Shown: positions 1-6,555, counted from the stretch's first letter. The stretch: 15,962 nt of DNA from Methylococcaceae bacterium UBA6146 (GCA_002422395.1 DIUY01000023.1:1-15962); one strand, 5' to 3'. The notes: generated by a model from the sequence alone, not told the origin. Program-made: numbers and translations.

Positions 1-361
1 TTGCCCGTGCCGCGTATCCTGACGGGCCGGGGAACCGAATATTGCGGCAAAGCCGAACAGCATGGATCACCCGCCTTATCTGGCGGCTAATGACATCGGC
101 CATACCAAAACCAAGGCCAGGCATCCGCAAACCAATGGGGTTTGTGAACGTTCCCATAAGGCCGTCTTGCAGGAGTCTTATCAGGCCACCTTCCGCAAAA
201 ATCCCTATAGCGGCCTGGAACCATTGCAAAAAGATCTGGACGAATGGCCAAATTATTGCAACAACGACCGAACCCATCAGGGCAAAATGTGCAATGGCCG
301 GACGCCAATGGACACTTTGCCGGGCCGGATGGGAAACAGATTTGGCGCCAGAAAAGTCTGA
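1..361 (+). pseudogene. IS481-type transposase, C-terminal fragment, frameshifted
   Basis: This is the C-terminal part of a DDE (rve-type) transposase, cut by the window start. Frame 1 reads RILTGRGTEYCGKAEQ over positions 13-60, and the frame starting at 62 continues with HTKTKARHPQTNGVCERSHK and a tail with NNDRTHQGKMCNGRTPMDTL. These are the usual IS481-family core and C-terminal motifs. The switch between frames at about 61-65 looks like one extra base. Family members usually read LTDRGTEYCG at the first motif; here the Asp, the second catalytic acid, is Gly (codon ggc at 25-27). The copy is therefore dead twice over: a frame break and a lost catalytic residue. The N-terminal half lies outside the window. 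Family assignment is from motif memory; confidence is good for a transposase fragment. Confidence 0.8.
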
Positions 362-399
362 ACCCAATCTAATACGGCAGACACCCTCAAAACTGGTAA

Positions 400-426
400 C
401 TGTCAGATCAAGTCTGAGCTGGTACA
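400..426 (+). repeat. Possible right terminal repeat of the IS481-type element
   Basis: About 40 bp after the transposase stop the sequence reads TGTCAGATCAAGTCTGAGCT, the kind of end sequence seen next to IS481-family transposases. The left end is outside the window, so the inverted repeat cannot be paired and this is inferred from position and general resemblance. Confidence 0.35.
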
Positions 427-517
427 AAATATGGTGCTTCGATAGGGTCGGTCAGAAGTACGAAAAGATGTTTACGGTCAGGGTCATGCGCTGGCTCGGA
501 AGGGATGAGCAAGGTTG

Positions 518-531
518 CCCGTTTAAACGGG
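518..531. repeat. Perfect 14-bp palindrome CCCGTTTAAACGGG
   Basis: A perfect 14-bp palindrome lies between the IS remnant and the decayed minus-strand gene fragments, just after the stop codon of the fragment ending at 542. It has GTTTAAAC at its centre, an octamer that recurs at 1736-1743 and 6546-6553. It could be an operator or chance; there is no T-run to make it a clear terminator. Confidence 0.4.
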
Positions 532-541
532 ACAAACAACC

Positions 542-797
542 TCATAACGCGGCAAATAATTCGTTGATGTGTTGTTGTTCGTCGATATGTTCCGCCAAGC
601 GTTTGGCTTCGTCGGCGGGACGGCCTAGAGCTTGGAACAGTTTTTCAAAGCGGATGGGGTTGGATGAGCCGTGCGGGTCTTCCTATAAGGGTATGGACTG
701 TTGGGCAATGCACCTGCCGTTAATCAGTTTGTGGCATTCCCTGTTGTTCTGGCAGGGCTTTGACGGCTTCGAAAACTTTTTCGGCAACAATTCTCAT
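542..797 (-). pseudogene. Decayed small gene(s), antitoxin-like start
   Basis: On the minus strand an ATG at 797 opens a 25-codon frame beginning MRIVAEKVFEAVKALPEQQ and stopping at 720. This kind of start is common in small VapB/DUF2281-type antitoxins. About 40 bases further on, another minus-strand frame (about 680 to 542) reads NPIRFEKLFQALGRPADEA and ends in a charged stretch with HIDEQQHINELFAAL before a stop. It is closed upstream by an in-frame TAG at about 690, so neither piece is an intact gene. The two pieces may be remnants of one toxin-antitoxin locus or of two unrelated genes. The plus-strand frame covering the same bases has no protein-like features. The antitoxin link is an inference from resemblance only. 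Confidence 0.35.
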
Positions 798-856
798 GGT
801 GTTAACCGCTGGCTTGTTTGAGTGGGGCAATATCTAATTGGTGTGGTTTTAAAGGC

Positions 857-881
857 CGGTACGCCGTTCGGCTCTGTACCG
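857..881 (-). terminator. Weak hairpin downstream of the lipoprotein gene
   Basis: CGGTAC (857-862) pairs with GTACCG (876-881), and inside it GCC and GGC pair around a GTTC loop. It lies about 45 bp past the stop of the minus-strand lipoprotein gene. On that strand it is followed by GCCTTTAAAACC, not a clean U-tract, so terminator function is only possible. Confidence 0.3.
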
Positions 882-924
882 CTGCGGGTCTGGCTAATTC
901 GCTTAACTGGGTGGCCCGCTTGAA

Positions 925-1716
925 TTAGTGGCGGGGTGGCGGTGGGGCATAACCGCTATCAGCGGGCCAAAAGCGATTGTCATCCGTGTCCACGGTGCTG
1001 CGCCTACAGTCCGGCAAAATCCGTTTGGCGCACAGCGTCTCACGCCACTCGTACTTAAGAAACACTTTTTCTATCGGGTCAGGAAGCGGATCAAAATTTA
1101 CGCTATAACTGGGAGAATAGGTCGTTTCGCCAAAACCTGTTCCTGGAGCGCCCTTTTTTGCAGCCAAACCAAAGGCATCGCTTTCTGCGTTGGACATTCC
1201 CTCATAAATTTCCGGACGGGGACGCTCGGTATAAGCGGCCATAGCAATAACACCCAGCGCAGAAGTGTCACCCCACGCCGCCGCATAAGAATTGCCCGCC
1301 TCGGTAAAATAAAAACGGTTAACTTGATTCGCGCTAGTACGCCAGCCTCCATATTCAGCGCTGGTATTCGGTTCAAGGATGTACATGCGTTCATTATTGC
1401 GTAACCACGATGGTTGGCCGTTAATAATATTACGGCCATCCACTGCAATGACAACACCAACCCGCTGGCCGCTATTATTGGACACGCGCAAGCTATAGCG
1501 TTCATTCGGCATGGCGGCCACATAAGCGCGGTAATGCGCCGTATTTCCACTTACCGGCAGTTGTTGCAAGCTTCCGCTATTATCACTTTGCACACTGATG
1601 TCAACTGGTAAATAAGGGCGTGCAATAGGGTTATAATCATTAATGGCCTCATTATTGGCACATGCGGTCATTGCCATTATCATGGCGATCATTGCGGGAA
1701 TTTTACGATGCATCAT
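925..1716 (-). CDS. Conserved lipoprotein of unknown function
   Basis: About 263 residues. The ATG at 1716 is preferred because GAGGG lies 9-10 bases upstream; an in-frame ATG at 1731 has no ribosome site. The N-terminus is a short basic stretch (MMHRK), a hydrophobic Ile/Met/Ala segment, and a lipobox-like MTAC with Cys at residue 19. Residue +2 is Ala, so sorting to the outer membrane is expected. The body contains a pattern I recognise from many proteobacterial uncharacterised proteins: RYSLRVSNNSGQRVGVVIAV, then DGRNIINGQ, a glycine-tryptophan motif (GGWR), RFYFTEAGNSYAAAWGD and an end with YTERPRPE. That core looks like a beta-sandwich. The C-terminus has Cys-x(6)-Cys (LCAKRILPDC) and ends PPPPRH. 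No catalytic motif is visible. It lies upstream of nothing obvious on its strand; sufU ends 80 bp behind its start. Function unknown. Confidence 0.75.
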   Translation of the reverse strand: MMHRKIPAMIAMIMAMTACANNEAINDYNPIARPYLPVDISVQSDNSGSLQQLPVSGNTAHYRAYVAAMPNERYSLRVSNNSGQRVGVVIAVDGRNIINGQPSWLRNNERMYILEPNTSAEYGGWRTSANQVNRFYFTEAGNSYAAAWGDTSALGVIAMAAYTERPRPEIYEGMSNAESDAFGLAAKKGAPGTGFGETTYSPSYSVNFDPLPDPIEKVFLKYEWRETLCAKRILPDCRRSTVDTDDNRFWPADSGYAPPPPRH

Positions 1717-1796
1717 TTTCAACGCCCTCATTATGGTTTAAACAACTTTCATCTTAGCAAGTAACCGTTTAAGGTTAAGCCATTGAGTTTATTGAG

Positions 1797-2249
1797 TTAT
1801 TCGGTAGAAATAGCTTGAGTTTCATTCTTCAATGCCGCATCCAGCGTATGCCACGCCAAGGTCGCACATTTTACCCGCGCGGGGTATTCGCGCACCCCAG
1901 CCAACACCGCCAGCTTACCGACCGCTTCCAGCTGAATATCCTCAGCTTTGCCTGTAGTCATTTCGTGGAAAGCTTTAAATAAAGCCTCCGCTTCCGCTTC
2001 AGTTTTGCCCTTGATTATTTCTGTCATCAATGACACCGATGCCGTGGAAATCGCACAGCCAGAGCCTTGGAAACTGGCATCCTGTATGGTGTCACCGTCC
2101 ATTTTTAAAAATAGCGTCAGACGGTCGCCGCATAATGGGTTAAAGCCTTCCACCTTGCGGTCGGCATTATCTATCACGCGAAAATTGCGGGGATTGCGGT
2201 TATGGTCAAATATGACTTCTTGGTAGAGGTCGCGTAGGTCTTCAAACAT
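1797..2249 (-). CDS. sufU: SufU-type iron-sulfur cluster scaffold protein
   Basis: A 150-residue protein of the SufU/IscU family, which accepts sulfur from a SufS-type cysteine desulfurase or carries nascent Fe-S clusters in the cytoplasm. It starts MFEDLRDLYQEVIFDHNRNP, the typical SufU opening. The three ligand cysteines are visible: Cys40 in LCGD with Asp42, Cys65 in GSGCAIS, and Cys128 in RVKCATLAW. The extra region of about 20 residues before the third Cys (with KAEDIQLEAVGKLAVLAGV) separates SufU from IscU. The ATG at 2249 matches the family start; the frame stays open to 2300 but adds residues unlike the family. In most genomes sufU sits at the end of a sufBCDS operon. Here the upstream sequence is mobile-element debris, so the gene is alone, or has been cut off from its operon. 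All key residues are intact. Confidence 0.92.
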   Translation of the reverse strand: MFEDLRDLYQEVIFDHNRNPRNFRVIDNADRKVEGFNPLCGDRLTLFLKMDGDTIQDASFQGSGCAISTASVSLMTEIIKGKTEAEAEALFKAFHEMTTGKAEDIQLEAVGKLAVLAGVREYPARVKCATLAWHTLDAALKNETQAISTE

Positions 2250-2355
2250 GGTTTTTCTCTGTTTATTCAGAATAGAAATGCGGATGCAGTTGCTCCGCAC
2301 TGATATATCGCTTGGCTTGGCGTATTATCGTCGTTTACAAACCGATTTGAAATAC

Positions 2356-2499
2356 TCATATGCTCATTCCCAATGAAGATTGAGAATCAGTGAAAATACT
2401 TATGATCCCCCCACGCATTTTTTGCTCAATCGAACGCAAGGTATTTTGGATTTCCCGTTCCCGCAGCTCAGGATCTACATCTTGAGGCAGAAAAATCAT
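2356..2499 (-). CDS. Possible 47-residue ORF of unknown function
   Basis: A minus-strand frame starts at ATG 2499 and reads MIFLPQDVDPELREREIQNT, continues with LRSIEQKMRGGI, and stops at 2356. It lies just downstream of the IS982-like fragment in another frame and between it and sufU. The middle is charged and likely helical. I do not recognise it. It may be a small gene or the tail of the neighbouring element read after a frame change. It has no clear ribosome site. Confidence 0.2.
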   Translation of the reverse strand: MIFLPQDVDPELREREIQNTLRSIEQKMRGGIISIFTDSQSSLGMSI

Positions 2500-2510
2500 C
2501 ACCGCGTTTT

Positions 2511-2690
2511 CTATTTTGTGGCGGCTCTAAGGCTTCGATAGATGATCCCGTCGAGGCTGGCCACCACATGCCCTTCAAAACCATAATATTTCTCATCCTT
2601 CGCCGCGACGATGGCCTGGCAGATGTCGTCTACACAGCAATACACATAGATGATACCCTCTGGGGCACAAGTAAAGTCTTCGATTGGCAT
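2511..2690 (-). pseudogene. IS982-like transposase remnant with internal deletion
   Basis: A 59-codon minus-strand frame from ATG 2690 to TAG 2511. The start reads MPIEDF and then VYCCVDDICQAIVAA, resembling the N-terminus of IS982-family transposases, where a VDD-F/L-C motif is common. It then runs directly into KYYGFEGHVVASLDGIIYRS, resembling the later part of the DDE domain (a G-[FY]-x-G-H-x-V pattern). The full transposase is about 270-300 residues, so roughly the middle two thirds would be missing. This looks like an internally deleted copy, the kind that can persist as a MITE-like relic. No terminal repeats could be paired by eye. The assignment rests on two short motifs and is moderate at best. 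Confidence 0.4.
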
Positions 2691-2874
2691 GCCCCGTCCC
2701 CTTGATAAAGTTGCTTTTGGTAGAACAACTCTACGGCAGATGTGGCCTTGCCTTCAATTCATTTAAAGTTGAGCATCGCGTATATAGTACATATAGCGAA
2801 ATTTGTTAATCTTGATTGAGAACACTCCCTAGTTTGGTGTTTTATGCCGTTCGCCCCGTCGGGCTAGGTGCGGC

Positions 2875-3119
2875 TTATTCGGGTTGGTCGGGGGGGGGGT
2901 ATCCCGCGTGTGTCTCCAGCCGCGTTATGGGTTGCCTTGGCTTTTGCCGCGCTTGCCATAGGTCATAGTTTGCTTGCATGTGCTTGCCGGTAAACCGATA
3001 AGCCAAACGCCAAGATTTACCACCTTGCGGTGTTACCAACAAAAACAGGCCGCCGCCGTCACTTAGCTTTTGTGGCTTGTCAGGCGGTTTGTTTTGCGTA
3101 TTTGAATATCTGTTAGCAT
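2875..3119 (-). pseudogene. Phage-type tyrosine integrase, N-terminal arm-binding fragment (DUF4102)
   Basis: The minus strand carries PPDKPQKLSDGGGLFLLVTP followed by QGGKSWRLAYRFTGK, the conserved arm-type DNA-binding domain (DUF4102) at the N-terminus of many prophage and genomic-island integrases. The proper start is probably ATG at 3119, reading MLTDIQIRK in another frame. A one-base loss in the A-rich stretch at about 3088-3095 joins it to the KPPDKP frame. After TGK the sequence degenerates (a short WQARQKPRQP remains, corresponding to the usual ARxxRDEAR) and the catalytic domain is absent: about 80 residues remain of about 400. This marks a former integration event. No tRNA gene or attachment repeat was visible nearby. 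Confidence 0.7.
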
Positions 3120-3150
3120 GGCGCAATCCTCAAGGGGTAGGGCGGTTTTG

Positions 3151-3417
3151 TTAGTATCGGCTACCAAGTTGGCAATGGCTGATTTGCGGGAACCAAGACC
3201 CATAGGCGAACGCCACTTCGCCCTCGCAAAAGTCAATGACGGCGAACATGGGCTTGTTGGGGTTGTCCGGTAAAGCGGGCAGGCAGGTCAAGCCGTTGTC
3301 AAAGCCCGCTGACGGCGAAATTACCGGCACGGCGGTCAATACCCGCCCGTTCATCTGCTCCACATCAATGCTGTGCGAATCGGGATGAATGGCGATCACT
3401 TTGGCGAAAAAGGGCAT
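3151..3417 (-). pseudogene. Phage baseplate/spike-like N-terminal fragment
   Basis: The 88-residue frame starts MPFFAKVIAIHPDSHSIDVE and includes LTAVPVISPSAGFDNGL, PMFAVIDFCEGEVAFAYGSW and FPQ. The pattern (V-x-x-I-H-P-x-x-H, a valine-proline-V step, then AVI and a G-x-x-FPQ turn) resembles the N-terminal OB-fold of gpV/gp45-type phage baseplate proteins. Those are longer, and here the sequence stops soon after FPQ, so it is probably truncated. The start ATG directly abuts the stop of the upstream gene (TAAATG), as in a compact phage operon. Resemblance is by memory; a conserved phage hypothetical is the fallback. Confidence 0.45.
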
Positions 3418-3639
3418 TTAGGCGGCCTTGTGCAGCGGGAAGAAAACCAGGAGGGATTTTTTTAGGGGCTTGGGGCTTGTTGATTTTTTAGGTTCGGTAA
3501 ATACGTCATTCCCCGCCATTTCCGCCATCCTTTTTAATTCGCCTGCGGTCGTTTTTGCCGTGTACTTCTTATTGCCTTGGGTAAATAGCATTTCTATTTC
3601 ACCGTTGGGCAGTATGGATGTTATTTTTGCGCCGGTCAT
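3418..3639 (-). CDS. Small phage-associated protein of unknown function
   Basis: A 73-residue frame starting MTGAKITSILPNGEIEMLFT. The same frame stays open upstream of this ATG to a TAG near 3757 and reads like protein there (AVWADRELAENQATLKELDL, then GKLKNAGK), but has no alternative start codon. The ORF is therefore probably the remaining C-terminal part of a longer gene whose beginning is lost. The C-terminal tail (KSTSPKPLKKSLLVFFPL) is basic and low in complexity. It is translationally adjacent to the baseplate-like fragment behind it. Between 3640 and 3902 I see only this open extension and no separate gene. Not recognised as a specific family. Confidence 0.35.
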   Translation of the reverse strand: MTGAKITSILPNGEIEMLFTQGNKKYTAKTTAGELKRMAEMAGNDVFTEPKKSTSPKPLKKSLLVFFPLHKAA

Positions 3640-3902
3640 TAGTTTTCCGGCATTTTTTAGCTTGCCAATTTTTTGGCCTTCCTTTAAATCAAGCTCTTTA
3701 AGGGTTGCTTGATTCTCTGCAAGCTCTCTGTCAGCCCAAACCGCCCGCCTTCTGTTCTATAGCTATCCCCTTCACCTAGGCTTTTAGCGTCTTCGATTTG
3801 CTGCCCACTTCGCCTAAGGGTGGCCAAACAATAAGGAATAGCCTACTCACCTTTTGGTGTAGTAATTTTTTAAATTCATCCATATTAATGTAGTAGAGCC
3901 AA

Positions 3903-3974
3903 GTAGGGTGGGCAACGTTTTTTTGCCCACCATTTATGGACAAAAAGGTGGGCAAAAACACCTGCCCACCCTAC
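3903..3974. repeat. MITE-like nested inverted repeat, 72 bp
   Basis: GTAGGGTGGGCA (3903-3914) is matched in inverted orientation by TGCCCACCCTAC (3963-3974). Inside it, TTTTTGCCCACC (about 3920-3931) pairs with GGTGGGCAAAAA (3947-3958). The whole can fold as two stacked hairpins or one cruciform. Such GTAGGGTGGGC palindromes are dispersed in many proteobacterial and cyanobacterial genomes. The element lies exactly at the edge of the recognisable phage head-protein sequence that begins at 3975. Confidence 0.75.
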
Positions 3975-4540
3975 ATGACTGAATGGTGGGATGATATTCT
4001 CGGCGCAGCCCATGACCGCGCCTTTATTGTCGCCGGTGCGGCTAAGGCGGATTTTCGCGGTGCAGTCGAGAAGGCGATTGGGGAGGGGGAAGTCTATCCA
4101 AGCCTTTAGGAAGGCGTTTGACAGCATTGTTGAAAAGCATGGCTGGCAAGGCAGCGACACTAAGGCGGGGCGGGATTGGCGGACGCGGGTGATTTATGGC
4201 ACCAACATGCGCACCAGTTATGCTGCGGGGCGTTACGCGCAATTGACGGATCCTGATTTGTTAAAAAACCGTCCGTATTGGAAATACATCCACAGCGATT
4301 TGGTGGCGCATCCGCGTGAGCTGCACCAAAGCTGGAACGGCCTGGTGCTGCGTTATGATGACCCTTGGTGGCGGGCGCATTATCCGCCGAACGGGTTTGG
4401 TTGCCGGTGCAGGGTTAAGGCGGTTACTGCCGGTGAATATAAAGGGTATCCTGCGCCGGATGATGGCGGTTATACAAAAACCGTGCGGGGCGAACCCCAT
4501 GTGCTGCCTAAAGGGGTGCCTTTGGCTTGGATTTCAGTCA
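3975..4540 (+). pseudogene. Mu gpF-like phage head morphogenesis protein, truncated and frameshifted
   Basis: Two frames together give most of a phage Mu F-like (minor head protein) C-terminal domain. The first, from ATG 3975, reads MTEWWDDILGAAHDRAFIVA, then GAAKADFRGAVEKAIGEG, and stops at a TAG at 4107. The second continues with SIQAFRKAFDSIVEKHGWQG, WRTRVIYGTNMRTSYAAGRY, then HPPNGFGCRCRV-type sequence (seen as HYPPNGFGCRCRVKAV). The RTSYAAGR and P-x-GFGCRC motifs are the family hallmarks. The frame change falls in the G-rich run at about 4082-4094 and is equivalent to one extra G. At the 5' end the sequence begins directly after the MITE-like repeat; at the 3' end homology stops near 4530 where an RHS fragment on the other strand begins. 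It is a relic of a Mu-like or transposable prophage, opposite in orientation to the phage fragments at 3151-3639. Confidence 0.75.
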
Positions 4541-4673
4541 ACGGCAGGCCGTTGCCATCGTTGACGAATTGGGTGATGCGACCCAGATAGTCGGTGCGGG
4601 TCAGAAGATCGCCGGTGGTCGGGTCGTAGGTGTAATTCTTGTAGTCGCCCAAGCAATCGAATAGTTCATCCAT
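4540..4673 (-). pseudogene. RHS/YD-repeat protein fragment
   Basis: The minus strand from ATG 4673 reads MDELFDCLGDYKNYTYDPTT and then GDLLTRTDYLGRITQFVNDG. The YDPTTGDLLTRTDYLGR...Y/F-x-x-DGNG pattern is a typical YD (RHS) repeat, found in large secreted or surface polymorphic-toxin proteins. Only one to one and a half repeats remain of proteins that often exceed 1000 residues. Homology ends at about 4540, where the phage head-protein fragment on the plus strand begins. I infer a recombination scar, not a functional gene. Confidence 0.6.
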
Positions 4674-4995
4674 TTGTACCTTTCGTTGTAGCCGATATAG
4701 CCGTTATTGGGCATTAACGCATTTTCTAATCGTGCTTGGCGAGCGATAGTCGGCATTATCCGAATCGGCGAACTTTAACGTCAGTTTATCTTCAGTTCGA
4801 AGATCAGGTGGGGTCATTCTGTAGCTGATTGGATTCGGTTATTTTTGTTAGGAAAGGGAGGGACTCACTTGGATTCTGGCAAGCCCTTTATGCCCCGGAG
4901 AGTATGCCGGAATGACGAAATTTTTGATGCTGGCTGAAGTTTTTTGTTAATCAGACAAGTTTTTCAGCCATAGCTGCGAAGTGGGAATTACCGGC
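4674..4995. other. Non-coding stretch between the RHS fragment and the GAF gene
   Basis: No convincing gene is seen in either direction. The minus strand has a short open piece near 4715-4795 (EDKLTLKFADSDNADYRSPS) that may be debris of the same RHS element or another lost gene. A dispersed-repeat-like palindrome lies at 4870-4917. No T-run terminator was found after the GAF gene stop at 4996. Confidence 0.5.
4870..4917. repeat. Dispersed imperfect palindrome (GGATTCTGGCA ... TGCCGGAATGACG)
   Basis: The ends form an imperfect inverted repeat: ATTCTGGCA at the left against TGCCGGAAT at the right, 8 of 9 pairs. The ending GCCGGAATGACG is typical of short repeats scattered in intergenic DNA of many proteobacteria. 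Only one copy is visible in this window, so dispersal is inferred. Confidence 0.4.
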
Positions 4996-5916
4996 TCAAA
5001 ACAAAAAGGTGACAATTGCTTTTAAACGCCCGTTTTCTATGACGGGCATGGCGAGCATGGCGCTTAAATTGTCCAATTCAGGCGTGTAACTGGATTCATG
5101 ATTGCCGCTGATGACCGGCATGCCGGTCAGCCAGACCCGGCCTAACGCGCCTTCTCCTTTGGTCACCGTTAATGTTTCAAAGAGTTGGGCCAAATCGTTG
5201 CTGTTTTTGCTGTAACCTTGTTGGCAGACAAGCCGTTCACCTTGCGGGTCGGGCGTCCATAATTGGATGCGTTTGGCGATAGGCGTGGCTTGGGCGGACA
5301 AAAAAGTCATGATGTAAGTGTGTTTGGTGTCGCTACAGACAGGAATCCCCAAGCAAGTTGTGATGCCCGCTTGTTGTGCTTCAAGCCCCCTGATAAACAA
5401 CTCAGGCTGGCCAATATCCTCAATTAGGATAGGTAGGGTGTTTTGCCAAACTAATCCGGGTATGCCTTGTCCTTTGGCCAGTTTAATTTGTTTGGATAGG
5501 GTTTCAAAATGGTGCAGCGTCCCATAATAACCGGCGCTCACGCTGAGCATGTCTGCGGCGTTGGTGTTGCTCCACACTTCAATCGCCCCCGCATGCCCTT
5601 CATCATCCCCGCATAAAAACATCACCACCGCCAACAGGAAATCACCTGAAAAAAGGGGGATGGCAATGCCGCAAGTTAAACCTGCCTGTTTGGCGGCACT
5701 GGTGCGCATAAAGTAAGAATGTTCAAATTCCGTCAGCACAATCGGGCGGCGTTGCGCCCAGGCTTTGCCGGGCAGGCCTTCGTTGTAGGCAAACCGTTGT
5801 TGTTTGCTGGCGGCTTTAAAGTCAGTCAGTGCGCCATAAAGGCCAGAACCGAATTCCAGCTGGGTGCGTTCTTTGTCAGGCACCCATATTTCAGTCACTT
5901 TGATAAACGTTTTCAT
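4996..5916 (-). CDS. Triple GAF-like repeat protein, probable sensor partner of the ANTAR regulator
   Basis: 306 residues, soluble, no signal peptide. The sequence consists of three tandem units of about 100 residues. Each opens with a similar strand (TEIWVPDKERTQL at 7; AIEVWSNTNAADML at about 111; RIQLWTPDPQGERL near 217). Each then carries a G-x-PG/LG-x-x-W core (EGLPGKAW, QGIPGLVW, EGALGRVW), a proline-isoleucine/valine strand (RPIVL, LPILI, MPVIS), and a late IP/MP strand (AIPLF, GIPVC, AMPVI). This is the GAF fold pattern, which binds small ligands or tetrapyrroles. The gene starts at ATG 5916, 25 bp after the ANTAR gene stop on the same strand, so the two are surely co-transcribed. In NasST systems the ANTAR protein's partner is NasS, a nitrate-binding ABC-like protein; here this protein occupies that position. 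No kinase, DNA-binding or output domain is visible. A sensory or sequestering role for nitrate, nitrite or NO is inferred. Confidence 0.8.
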   Translation of the reverse strand: MKTFIKVTEIWVPDKERTQLEFGSGLYGALTDFKAASKQQRFAYNEGLPGKAWAQRRPIVLTEFEHSYFMRTSAAKQAGLTCGIAIPLFSGDFLLAVVMFLCGDDEGHAGAIEVWSNTNAADMLSVSAGYYGTLHHFETLSKQIKLAKGQGIPGLVWQNTLPILIEDIGQPELFIRGLEAQQAGITTCLGIPVCSDTKHTYIMTFLSAQATPIAKRIQLWTPDPQGERLVCQQGYSKNSNDLAQLFETLTVTKGEGALGRVWLTGMPVISGNHESSYTPELDNLSAMLAMPVIENGRLKAIVTFLF

Positions 5917-5941
5917 GGTTTTTGTGTTGTCAATAAAGCGG

Positions 5942-6514
5942 TTATTTAAGCAATTCAGCCATGGCGATCACATTTTTAGCCATTTCACCCAAGGTGATGC
6001 TCCTGTCCATCGCCAGCTTTCTGAGCGTGTGGTAAGCCTCGTTTTCGGTGAAGTTGCGGGTTTTAATCAAGATGGCTTTGGCGCGGTCTATTTGTTTACG
6101 GTCTTCCAGTTGGACACGCGCCTCTTCCAACGCATGTTTAAGCACTTGCTGTTGATTGAAGCGGGCGATAGCTATGTGGATAATGCTGGGTAGGTTGTTT
6201 TCAAGGCCATTGACGATAAGTTCGCTGACGCCCGCTTTAATCACTTGGTTGATGGCCTCAACGGTGATGTCGGTGGCAAACATAATGACGGGCAAGGGGA
6301 AGTGTTGGCTAAGGTGGTGTAGGTCAGCGGTTATTTTTTCGGATGGCGTGTCAAGATTAAAAATAACGGCATCAGGCGCGGTTTTTTTAACCACTTCTAA
6401 AAACTGGCTGCTGTGTTGGGTTTTCAGGCATTTAAAACCCGCACCCTTTAGGCCGTATTCCAGCAAGGTGCTGTTAAGGTCGTTTTCAATCAATACTATA
6501 TTAAGCAGGGTCAT
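5942..6514 (-). CDS. nasT: NasT-like ANTAR-domain response regulator (RNA-binding antiterminator)
   Basis: 190 residues. The N-terminal receiver-like domain starts MTLLNIVLIENDLNSTLLEY with acidic residues Glu10 and Asp12 and the candidate phospho-acceptor Asp55 in FNLDTPSE. The phrase PVIMFATDITVEAINQVIKA followed by GVSELIVNGL is close to the NasT type. The C-terminal ANTAR domain (about residues 128-190) has the helical pattern with RKQIDRAKAILIKTRNFTEN, EAYHTLRKLAMDRSITLGEM and AKNVIAMAELL. ANTAR proteins bind paired hexaloop RNA hairpins and stop terminator formation in leaders of nitrate assimilation operons. Such a leader lies at 7391-7497, before nirB. The next gene on this strand is the triple-GAF protein. 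The start ATG is at 6514; no strong ribosome site is visible. Family assignment is secure, the exact ligand input is not. Confidence 0.93.
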   Translation of the reverse strand: MTLLNIVLIENDLNSTLLEYGLKGAGFKCLKTQHSSQFLEVVKKTAPDAVIFNLDTPSEKITADLHHLSQHFPLPVIMFATDITVEAINQVIKAGVSELIVNGLENNLPSIIHIAIARFNQQQVLKHALEEARVQLEDRKQIDRAKAILIKTRNFTENEAYHTLRKLAMDRSITLGEMAKNVIAMAELLK

Positions 6515-6543
6515 ACTGTTTCGGCACAGTCTTATTTAGGTAG

Positions 6544-6555
6544 TTGTTTAAACAA
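6544..6555. promoter_or_regulatory. 12-bp perfect palindrome TTGTTTAAACAA
   Basis: A perfect palindrome 30 bp upstream of the ANTAR gene start, in the divergent region between that gene and the RRM-like gene. It may be an operator. The core GTTTAAAC also occurs at 521-528 and 1736-1743. No regulator can be named. Confidence 0.35.

Noticed and set aside
42..821. Plus-strand open frame of 259 codons across the IS remnant and beyond
   Set aside because: It is out of frame with the transposase motifs and crosses the IS end and minus-strand remnants; no recognisable protein.
928..1611. Plus-strand open frames opposite the lipoprotein gene
   Set aside because: Mirror of a gene with a signal peptide, lipobox and conserved core; the plus-strand products have no features.
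3776..4160. Minus-strand open frames over 3776-3961 and 3885-4160
   Set aside because: They run through the palindromic repeat and the opposite strand of the phage head-protein remnant; no protein-like sequence.
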